64,000 bases of DNA, taken from assembly GCF_035593305.1 (NCBI RefSeq), contig NZ_CP141615.1, positions 1,981,722 through 2,045,721 on the forward strand. The letters are read 5' to 3'. The stretch's first letter is position 1; each line of letters opens with the position of its first letter. Below the pieces are notes generated by a model. That model ran no database searches. It saw only the letters and a list, made by a program, of their open reading frames with translations, and had not been told where the DNA came from. Source of the stretch: Limnochorda sp. L945t. Lineage in GTDB: Bacteria > Bacillota > Limnochordia > Limnochordales > Geochordaceae. Shown piece after piece: positions 54,422 to 62,798 of this stretch. Both the position numbers and the translations under genes were made by a program.

Positions 54422-55564
54422 TTGGCGGCACGAGCGGCGCCGGCCGGCCGCCGGGGGGCGCTTCGCCGGCCGCTGTTGACGGAGCGGGCACAAGAGGCTT
54501 TGACCGCTTACGCCTTCCTCGCTCCCTTCCTCTTCGGGCTCGTGGTCTTCTTCGCTTACGCGTTCGTCCGGACGGTCTACTTCAGCTTCACCCGTTACGA
54601 CCTCTTCCACCCGCCGCAGTGGGTGGGGTTGGACAACTACCTGGCCATCTTCCAGGAGCCGCGCTTTCTCACGGCGCTTGCCAACTCGCTCACGTTCGCC
54701 GCCGTCGTGACTACGGCCCAGACCGTCTTCGCCCTCATGCTGGCCCTGGTGCTCAACCAGAAGTTGAAGGGCATCACCTTCTTCCGGGCCGCCTATTACA
54801 TGCCGAGCGTGACCTCCAGCATCGTCATCACGCTCATCTTCATCTGGCTCTTCCAGCGAACGGGGGTCATGAACTACCTCCTCACCCTGGCGGCGACGTA
54901 CTGGCAGATGCTGCTGGCGTTTTTGGCCCTCACGGCCCTGGTGCAGGCGGCACTCGTCATTGCCGAGCGGCGGCGCCATCTCCCCGCCTCGGTGCTCGAG
55001 CCGAGCCTGCTCGTCGTCGCCATGATGGTGGCCGCCGCAGCGACGGCCGGGCTGGCCGCCGCGGGGGTCGTGCGGGCGTTCCCCCGACAGGAGCCGGTCA
55101 TCATCACCTGGCTCAACACCCGCCGGCGCTTTCCCGACTGGGGCGCGCCCATCCCGCTGGAAGCCATCATGATGCTCAATACGTGGACGACGGCGCCGAC
55201 CTTCATGCTGCTCTACCTGGCAGGGCTGCAGGACATCCCCAGGGAGCTCTACGAGGCGGCCTCGGTCGACGGCGCCACGCCCTGGCAGCAGTTCCGGCAC
55301 ATCACCGTGCCGCAGCTGCGCCACGTGAGCTTCCTGGTAGTCACGCTGGGGCTCATCGGGACGCTCCAGATGTTCGACCAGGTGGCCATCATCGGCGACC
55401 AGGCGCCGCTCGAGTCCGTCATCACCCTGGCCTACTACGTGTACAACAACGTCTTCCCGGGAGGGGCGCTTCCGCGGATCGGCGCAGCCTCCGCAGGGGC
55501 GGTCATCCTGGCGGTGCTCACGCTGGTCGTGGTGCTGATCCAGCGAAAGGTGGTGGAGCGCTGA
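54422..55564 (+). CDS. CUT1 ABC transporter permease (MalF type) with an insertion
   Basis: 380 residues from a TTG with GGAGGTGA 5 bases upstream. Between the helix that ends at NYLLTLAA and the coupling loop (LYEAASVDGATPWQQF) there are about 90 extra residues with two more predicted helices (WQMLLAFLALTALVQAALVI and VVAMMVAAAATAGLAAAG). Typical MalF-type permeases lack this. Paired with the next permease. Confidence 0.9.
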   Translation: MAARAAPAGRRGALRRPLLTERAQEALTAYAFLAPFLFGLVVFFAYAFVRTVYFSFTRYDLFHPPQWVGLDNYLAIFQEPRFLTALANSLTFAAVVTTAQTVFALMLALVLNQKLKGITFFRAAYYMPSVTSSIVITLIFIWLFQRTGVMNYLLTLAATYWQMLLAFLALTALVQAALVIAERRRHLPASVLEPSLLVVAMMVAAAATAGLAAAGVVRAFPRQEPVIITWLNTRRRFPDWGAPIPLEAIMMLNTWTTAPTFMLLYLAGLQDIPRELYEAASVDGATPWQQFRHITVPQLRHVSFLVVTLGLIGTLQMFDQVAIIGDQAPLESVITLAYYVYNNVFPGGALPRIGAASAGAVILAVLTLVVVLIQRKVVER

Positions 55565-55566
55565 CC

Positions 55567-56940
55567 ATGCCGTCACCCGATGCAGCCGCCCTGGCCCGCC
55601 GCCGCTGGGCCCGAGCCGGAGCAGTCTACCTGCTGCTTCTCGCCTTTTCGCTCCTTTTCATCGGGCCCTTCCTCTTTGCCGTGCTCTCCAGCCTCAAAGA
55701 CAACCCCACCGAATGGCCGCCGCGCCTCGACCCGCCCCAGCTCGAGCCGCGCAACTGGGCCGCGGCCTACCGCCTGGGCAAGCTCGGCGGAGGCAGCGGG
55801 TGGTTTGGCGCGTTCGCACCCGGCGCCGTCGTGCCGTTCGAAGTGACCTATCGCGTCACGCCCGAGGCGGCCGCACAAGGTATCACGACGCCGGATGTCC
55901 GCGTGCCCCGCCGGGTGCCGGGAGCGGGAGCGGGGGCGGTGAGGTTGGGGCCGTTCGCCTCCGACTTTGCCGAGGTGAGCCCGCCCGAGGTGGCTTCGCG
56001 GCTGGTGCACACCGACGGCAGCGTGGTGGTCACGTGGCGCTTCACGGTGCGGCATACGGGCGACGAGACCGTGGACCGGCTGCCGCTCGACGTGCTCGTG
56101 CCGCGGGGGTACGAGTTCGTCGGGGCCACGCTTTCGCCCAACCGGGTGGAGCGCTTGGGGCGGGTGCAGAGCTGGAACAGCATCACGCCGGGCGTGATCC
56201 CGTACGTGCTCTACAACTACACCCGCGTCTTTCGGGAAAACTACAGCCGCACCACGGGCAAGAACCTCTTCCTCACCTGGATCGGCAACTCCCTCTGGAT
56301 CGCCGTGGTCAAGGTGCTTACGACGCTTGCGTTCGCGTCGCTCGCCGGGTACGCGCTGGCCCGCCTGCGCTTCCCCGGGCGGCAGGCCGTCTTCCTGGTC
56401 ATGCTCTTCTCGATGATGGTACCGGGGCAGGTGACCTTCATCTCCAACTACCTGGTGCTCCGGGACGGGATCTTCGGGCTGTCGAGGCTGTGGGGGATGC
56501 CGACGCTGCTCAACAGCTTCACGGGGCTGATCCTGTCCGGGCTCGTCGGGGCAAGCGCCGTGTTCATCATGAAGCAGTTCTTCGAGTCGCTGCCCAGGGA
56601 ACTCGACGAAGCGGCGCGCATCGACGGCGCAAGCCCGCTCGTGACGTTCTACCGGGTGGTGCTGCCGCTGGCAAGGCCTGCGCTCGGGGCGCTCACCATC
56701 CTGACGTTCCAGGGGGTGTGGAACGAGTTTTTCTGGCCCCTGGTCGTGCTCACATCGCCCCAGGACAAGTTCACGCTGCCGGTGGGGCTCCTCATGTTCC
56801 GGCGGACGTACGGGGTGGCCTTCGACTGGGGACCGCTCCTGGCCGGGGCGGTGGTCTCGGCGCTGCCGATCGTGGTGCTCTTCGTGGTCTTCCAGCGCTA
56901 CTTCGTGGAGGGCATCTCGTTCAGCGGGTTGAAGGGGTAG
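55567..56940 (+). CDS. CUT1 ABC transporter permease (MalG type) with a large extracytoplasmic insert
   Basis: 457 residues; MalG permeases are about 280. Helix 1 (about 18-40) is followed by about 180 residues without helices, including a beta-rich domain (VPFEVTYRV ... VTWRFTVRHTGDETVDRL), before the usual core from NSLWIAVVKVLTTLAFA. Coupling loop LDEAARIDGASPLVTFY. Start ATG is 2 bases after the previous stop. Last gene of the importer operon. Confidence 0.9.
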   Translation: MPSPDAAALARRRWARAGAVYLLLLAFSLLFIGPFLFAVLSSLKDNPTEWPPRLDPPQLEPRNWAAAYRLGKLGGGSGWFGAFAPGAVVPFEVTYRVTPEAAAQGITTPDVRVPRRVPGAGAGAVRLGPFASDFAEVSPPEVASRLVHTDGSVVVTWRFTVRHTGDETVDRLPLDVLVPRGYEFVGATLSPNRVERLGRVQSWNSITPGVIPYVLYNYTRVFRENYSRTTGKNLFLTWIGNSLWIAVVKVLTTLAFASLAGYALARLRFPGRQAVFLVMLFSMMVPGQVTFISNYLVLRDGIFGLSRLWGMPTLLNSFTGLILSGLVGASAVFIMKQFFESLPRELDEAARIDGASPLVTFYRVVLPLARPALGALTILTFQGVWNEFFWPLVVLTSPQDKFTLPVGLLMFRRTYGVAFDWGPLLAGAVVSALPIVVLFVVFQRYFVEGISFSGLKG

Positions 56941-57129
56941 AAACCGCCCGCTCCTCGGAGCGGGGAGAGCTTGGATGCGGCGGCAGATCAGCAGGAAACG
57001 GTTAGAAGACGTCGAACTCTTCTTTGGCTTTCGCAACCAGCTGCGTTGGACAAACAGCCGGGACAGCGATAACGACGGCCGCCGTCGGGGTGACGCCATC
57101 GGTCCGGGTTGGTCGGGAGGTGGAGGAAC

Positions 57130-58083
57130 GTGCCCAAGGATCTGCACGTACTCCCCAAGGTTCGCGACGGCTGGACCTATCTCTACGTCGAACACGCCCG
57201 TATCGACCGCTCGGACCAGGCTATCGTCATCCACGACCAAGACGGGCGAGTCCCCGTTCCGTGCGCAACCCTTGCGTTACTGATGGTCGGGCCCGGTACG
57301 ACGCTCACGCACGCGGCCGTCGTGGCCCTCTCGGACAACGGGTGCCTGGTCGCCTGGGTAGGCGAGTCCGGCATCCGCTTTTACGCTCAGGGGATGGGGG
57401 AAACCCGCAGCTCTGCTGCGCTTATCCATCAGGCGCGACTGGTGTCGGACCCCCAGCTGAGACTGCAGGTCGTCTTCCGGCTGTATCAGAAGCGGTTCGA
57501 GGAGCCTTTGTCTCCGGACCTTACGCTGCGGCAAATCCGTGGATTGGAAGGGGCCAGGGTCCGTGGCACGTACTCGCGGCTAAGCCAGCAATATGGTCTG
57601 GAATGGAAAGGCCGGTATTACGACCGCCAGCGGTGGATGCAGGCTGATCCCCTCAATCGGGCTTTGTCGGTCGCCAACAGTTGCCTCTATGGCGTGTGTC
57701 ACGCGGCCATCGTGTCCATAGGCCTGTCTCCCGGTCTTGGGTTCATCCATACCGGCAAGATGCTCTCCTTCGTGTACGACGTTGCAGACCTCTACAAAAC
57801 GGAGACGACCATCCCGGTCGCATTTGCAGAGGCGAGCAAAGGCACTGACCAATTGGAAACGCGGGTGCGCCGGGCGTGCCGGGATGTGTTTCACGAGCAG
57901 CATTTGCTGGGCCGTATCGTCTCAGACCTCGACGAGATCCTCGACTTACCCGACCAGAGGTCTACCGGCATCGAGACGGATGTCGACTCCGAGCCCGCCG
58001 CCCCGGGCGAGCTCTGGGATCCTGCGACGGGTGCCGTCCGGGGCGGCAGGAATTTCGCACAGGGCGAGGGGGAACACCCGTGA
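57130..58083 (+). CDS. cas1: CRISPR-associated endonuclease Cas1, type I-E
   Basis: 317 residues from the GTG at 57130, which has GGGAGG 9 bases upstream; a TTG at 57109 is possible. Active-site residues E140, H207, D217 and D220 (in IHTGKMLSFVYDVAD) align with E141, H208, D218 and D221 of the E. coli enzyme. With Cas2 it integrates new spacers. Overlaps cas2 by four bases (GTGA). The DNA before it belongs to a sugar importer, so no cas gene is upstream. Confidence 0.96.
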   Translation: MPKDLHVLPKVRDGWTYLYVEHARIDRSDQAIVIHDQDGRVPVPCATLALLMVGPGTTLTHAAVVALSDNGCLVAWVGESGIRFYAQGMGETRSSAALIHQARLVSDPQLRLQVVFRLYQKRFEEPLSPDLTLRQIRGLEGARVRGTYSRLSQQYGLEWKGRYYDRQRWMQADPLNRALSVANSCLYGVCHAAIVSIGLSPGLGFIHTGKMLSFVYDVADLYKTETTIPVAFAEASKGTDQLETRVRRACRDVFHEQHLLGRIVSDLDEILDLPDQRSTGIETDVDSEPAAPGELWDPATGAVRGGRNFAQGEGEHP

Positions 58084-58364
58084 CGGTGCTCATTCTCGAA
58101 CGGGTCAAACCGGGACTGCGAGGCGAGCTTTCGCGATGGTTCCTCGAGGTCAAGGCAGGGGTGTTCGTCGGTACGGTATCGGCCATGGTTCGGGAGCGCC
58201 TGTGGAGCCGCATATGTAATGAGGCAGAAGAGCGTTACGGGTGCCTATTGGTGCATAATGCGGCCAACGAGCAAGGTTTCCGAATACGCTCCTATGGCAT
58301 TCCGTCGAGACAAATCGTCGACTTCGACGGGCTTCAGCTCGTTCGGATCCCCACCGACTCTTGA
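58080..58364 (+). CDS. cas2: CRISPR-associated protein Cas2, type I-E
   Basis: 94 residues from a GTG overlapping the cas1 stop. LRGELSRWFLEVKAGVFVG and FRIRSYGIPSRQIVDFDGL match Cas2 of type I-E (CasD-like ferredoxin fold, nuclease-inactive scaffold). It ends 84 bases before the first repeat. Confidence 0.94.
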   Translation: MTVLILERVKPGLRGELSRWFLEVKAGVFVGTVSAMVRERLWSRICNEAEERYGCLLVHNAANEQGFRIRSYGIPSRQIVDFDGLQLVRIPTDS

Positions 58365-58448
58365 GTCCGAACCCGCTACAGCCAAGGGCCCGTGCACTTA
58401 ACCGGGTGTTTTCCCGGGGTGGCCTTGCCATCACACGGTTTGGTTAGT
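58365..58448 (+). promoter_or_regulatory. CRISPR leader
   Basis: 84 bases between cas2 and the first repeat, on the side expected from repeat orientation (GTG... end first). It contains a small hairpin CCGGG-TGTTTT-CCCGG and ends ACGGTTTGGTTAGT. It is shorter and less AT-rich than well-studied I-E leaders. Promoter hexamers are not clear. Confidence 0.6.
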
Positions 58449-61400
58449 GTGCTCCCCACGCGTGTGGGGGTGGACCGAAGTCTGAGGACGCTGTGACACC
58501 TGAGGAGCGGTGCTCCCCACGCGTGTGGGGGTGGACCGCCTGAGTTCCAATGGTCACGCTGCCAGTCAGCGTGCTCCCCACGCGTGTGGGGGTGGACCGG
58601 TGCGGTGGGCGATCTCGGCCATCCGGATGGACGTGCTCCCCACGCGTGTGGGGGTGGACCGTCAGGGCGCAGATCACGGCGCCTCTGGAGCGCGTGCTCC
58701 CCACGCGTGTGGGGGTGGACCGCCGCATGATGCGACGCTCTTAAGGCCGCTTCGGTGCTCCCCACGCGTGTGGGGGTGGACCGAGGGCAACACCAAGTGC
58801 TGGACGTATGGCCGCGTGCTCCCCACGCGTGTGGGGGTGGACCGCCGGGTGCCCGCTGTGGGACGGCCCGCCAACGGTGCTCCCCACGCGTGTGGGGGTG
58901 GACCGCAACCGGCTTCCCGGCGACCTGGTCCCACTGAGTGCTCCCCACGCGTGTGGGGGTGGACCGCCTCCCGAGCGGGACTATGAGGAGTGCGGGATCG
59001 TGCTCCCCACGCGTGTGGGGGTGGACCGTCATGCTCGGCCATCCGGTTTATGAGGTCGTCGTGCTCCCCACGCGTGTGGGGGTGGACCGCGCAGGGCGCC
59101 TGGGGAAAGCCGGACGCCAGGGTGCTCCCCACGCGTGTGGGGGTGGACCGTCTGCCGACGAGAGAGCACCGCCCCAGTCTCGGTGCTCCCCACGCGTGTG
59201 GGGGTGGACCGTCTGCCGACGAGAGAGCACCGCCCCAGTCTCGGTGCTCCCCACGCGTGTGGGGGTGGACCGGGTGAGGGTGCCCTGGTTACGGGCGTCG
59301 AGCAAGTGCTCCCCACGCGTGTGGGGGTGGACCGGACTTCCACCTGACGCTTCTGGCCAAGAACGCGTGCTCCCCACGCGTGTGGGGGTGGACCGGACAG
59401 CGGGAGATTGTGGTGGCGATGGGGGGAGTGCTCCCCACGCGTGTGGGGGTGGACCGCTTCTTGCGAAGCCGAGAGAGCCCATCGGCCAGTGCTCCCCACG
59501 CGTGTGGGGGTGGACCGGAGACGCCCGAGCCGGTCGCCCCCGTCCCGTCGTGCTCCCCACGCGTGTGGGGGTGGACCGCGAAGCGGTACGGGCGCCGGGT
59601 GCTCATCCGAGTGCTCCCCACGCGTGTGGGGGTGGACCGGCCGACCCCGCCCAAGCGGCGAGCGTCATCGCGTGCTCCCCACGCGTGTGGGGGTGGACCG
59701 GCTGGCACGCCTTATCGGCCTCCTTTGGAGGTAGTGCTCCCCACGCGTGTGGGGGTGGACCGCCAAAGCCAGCGGCGGCTACCTTGAAGGCATCGTGCTC
59801 CCCACGCGTGTGGGGGTGGACCGGGCCGATGGGCTGGTCAGCCCTTCGAGCTGCTCGTGCTCCCCACGCGTGTGGGGGTGGACCGTAGATGGAGATTATT
59901 GGCATGGCACGCCAGTGGTGCTCCCCACGCGTGTGGGGGTGGACCGCAAAGGCCATGCTGCGACCGTGCCGGAAGACCGTGCTCCCCACGCGTGTGGGGG
60001 TGGACCGTAGGCGGGCCGATCTTGCTCGACGAGCCGGGCGTGCTCCCCACGCGTGTGGGGGTGGACCGCAGATTCCGCTCGTGGCTATCCTCGCGTGGAC
60101 GTGCTCCCCACGCGTGTGGGGGTGGACCAGCTGGGGCCGCGGGCGCGCGAACCTCGCGCGAGTGCTCCCCACGCGTGTGGGGGTGGACCGTACCCGGTGC
60201 CAGGAACAGGCGGCCGCAGGTTCGTGCTCCCCACGCGTGTGGGGGTGGACCGGCGGACGCCTCGGACGTAGAGGCACTCTTCTCGTGCTCCCCACGCGTG
60301 TGGGGGTGGACCGGGAAAAAGGCCCCTGGTGCCGAACCGGATTTTCGTGCTCCCCACGCGTGTGGGGGTGGACCGCCAGAGAGGCGGCGGTGTGAACTTC
60401 GTTAGCCGTGCTCCCCACGCGTGTGGGGGTGGACCGCGCAAGTGGCTGTTCGTGAGGCTGCCTGGCTACGTGCTGCCCACGCGTGTGGGGGTGGACCGGG
60501 CAAGCGCGTGGTGGATCTGGCGTGGAGCTTCGTGCTCCCCACGCGTGTGGGGGTGGACCGTAGACCACCTCATGCGTGTTCGTGAGCCTGTCGTGCTCCC
60601 CACGCGTGTGGGGGTGGACCGCGGGCGAGCGTGTTGAGCATGTCGGCCCACGCGTGCTCCCCACGCGTGTGGGGGTGGACCGCTCGGGATCAAGGCTACG
60701 CTGGCGGCGGAGGGCGTGCTCCCCACGCGTGTGGGGGTGGACCGGAAGTATGTCGAGTGGCGTAACGCTGTGTTCAGGTGCTCCCCACGCGTGTGGGGGT
60801 GGACCGACGAGCCGAGCCGAGGGACCGACGCCTTTTGCGTGCTCCCCACGCGTGTGGGGGTGGACCGGCGACGAGCGACCGTTACGCGGCATGGGCCGAC
60901 GTGCTCCCCACGCGTGTGGGGGTGGACCGAAGGCCGCCCGACGTGGGGCGGCCCGAGATTCGTGCTCCCCACGCGTGTGGGGGTGGACCGCTGCTCGGCA
61001 AGACAGATGTGCCGAGCGGCGGGTGCTCCCCACGCGTGTGGGGGTGGACCGGCAGCCTGTTGATGGTAGGGCCTCCCGGCGTCGTGCTCCCCACGCGTGT
61101 GGGGGTGGACCGTTCGTGGCGTCGGGCCGACCCGCCGGCAAGCGGTGCTCCCCACGCGTGTGGGGGTGGACCGAGTACGACGTTTCAGGTTTCGGTCCAG
61201 ACGCGGTGCTCCCCACGCGTGTGGGGGTGGACCGTGGCGATGGGTGCTGCTCGATGGGTTCGACGACGTGCTCCCCACGCGTGTGGGGGTGGACCGGAAC
61301 AGGCCGAAGCGTTGGCGGAGCGACGACGTGCTCCCCACGCGTGTGGGGGTGGACCGCTCATGGCCGCCTTGTACCGGTCGACGACGGCGTGCTCCCCACG

Positions 61401-62716
61401 CGTGTGGGGGTGGACCGGTAGCTCAGCCGTACAAGACAAGGGTGTTCTTCGTGCTCCCCACGCGTGTGGAGGTGGACCGAAAGATGCAGGAGCAGCTGGA
61501 GCGGGAGATCTCGTGCTCCCCACGCGTGTGGGGGTGGACCGCCCTCCAGGCTCGCCCGCACCGCCATTGCAATCGTGCTCCCCACGCGTGTGGGGGTGGA
61601 CCGCAGCCCTGGGTGTTCTACCTCGACCCGGACGGGTGCTCCCCACGCGTGTGGGGGTGGACCGCCGATGCCAGCACACCTGCAGCCCATTCTCCCGTGC
61701 TCCCCACGCGTGTGGGGGTGGACCGACCCGCGGCACCTGGCGACCGCTCACCTGGGACGTGCTCCCCACGCGTGTGGGGGTGGACCGATGGAGGAGCTCC
61801 GGGGCGTGCGCAAGTCGGCGTGCTCCCCACGCGTGTGGGGGTGGACCGCGTGGCGCCGCCATAAGAGCTGCCTGCGACACGTGCTCCCCACGCGTGTGGG
61901 GGTGGACCGGTGCAGATCGTCGGCGGGCGCCTCACACTCTACCGTGCTCCCCACGCGTGTGGGGGTGGACCGTGCAGCGGGCCGAAGCGGAGCGGGCCGC
62001 CTCCGTGCTCCCCACGCGTGTGGGGGTGGACCGTTTACGGCAGCCCTGTGCGCGGCGGCGGACAAGTGCTCCCCACGCGTGTGGGGGTGGACCGAAGAGT
62101 CGGGATATCAGGTGTCACTTGCTTCAGTGCTCCCCACGCGTGTGGGGGTGGACCGGAGGCAAAGGCCGCATGACCGACCTCCATCCCGTGCTCCCCACGC
62201 GTGTGGGGGTGGACCGTAATGCAGCTGCGGTACGTGCTTCGACATGACGTGCTCCCCACGCGTCTGGGGGTGGACCGCGGGCACCGAACTCCTGCGTGGC
62301 GAGCGCCAGGTGCTCCCCACGCGTGTGGGGGTGGACCGATCCGCCAGAAGTGCGAGGACATGATCGAATTCGTCCTCCCCACGCGTGTGGGGGTGGACCG
62401 TCGCCAATGTGGAGTACCTCCTGGACGCCCGCGTGCTCCCCACGCGTGTGGGGGTGGACCGTAGACATGCTGGAGAGGCCCAGGCTCGAGGCCGTGCTCC
62501 CCACGCGTGTGTGGGGGGGGGGGGGGGGGGGGGGGGGGGCGAGTGGGTCAGGCGCCGGGTCGAGCGCGAGGGCGTGCTCCCCACGCGTGTGTGGGGGGGG
62601 CTCTACCACGAGCCGTGGGGCCGCGAGTACTCCCCACGCGTATGGGAGTGGACCGAGTGACAGCTGGCCTTCCGATAGGCCGGAAACAGTGTTTCCCACG
62701 TGTGTGGGGCCGACCG
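58449..62716 (+). CRISPR. type I-E CRISPR array, 66 well-formed plus 4 degenerate repeats
   Basis: The repeat is 29 bases: it begins GTGCTCCCC, has a CCCCAC-GCGT-GTGGGG hairpin and ends GTGGACCG, which fits the I-E repeat form with an 8-base 5' handle. The first repeat is 58449-58477 and the last well-formed one 62433-62461. Spacers are mostly 32 or 33 bases, with one of 31 (61297-61327) and one of 34 (61910-61943). Variant repeats: last base A at 60129, C to G at 60475, G to A at 61470, G to C at 62264, and G to C at 62374. Spacers at 59151-59182 and 59212-59243 are identical. From 62494 on, repeats are degenerate. No array-internal gene is real. Confidence 0.98.
62494..62716 (+). repeat. 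degenerate leader-distal end of the array with poly-G run
   Basis: Repeats at 62494 and 62574 both read ...CGCGTGTGTGGGG, with an extra GT and a lost TGGACCG end. The first carries 27 consecutive G (62513-62539), the second 8 (62593-62600). Two further repeats (62627-62655 and 62689-62716) have several substitutions. This is the oldest part of the array. Confidence 0.9.
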
Positions 62717-62798
62717 AAACACGAGAGCACCTCAAGGAGCACTGACCCGGTCAGGCGAATCAGCCTGGCACGGAGGGCCGTTACCGGAGGTACCGGGA

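Noticed and set aside
54013..55566. A very long forward frame that would extend the MalG-type permease by about 520 residues.
   Set aside because: The upstream part is out-of-frame reading of the SBP and first permease. The true start is the ATG at 55567, directly before helix 1.
61260..61400. CGACGAC shared at the ends of several adjacent spacers, as a sign of a longer repeat.
   Set aside because: The match is only seven bases, its position relative to the repeat differs, and the spacers are otherwise unrelated.
58376..62745. Many long open frames on both strands across the CRISPR array, up to about 540 residues, with repeated PTRVGVDR or HPHTRGEH units.
   Set aside because: They are translations of the 29-base repeats in different frames. 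The repeat-spacer period, not codon structure, creates them.
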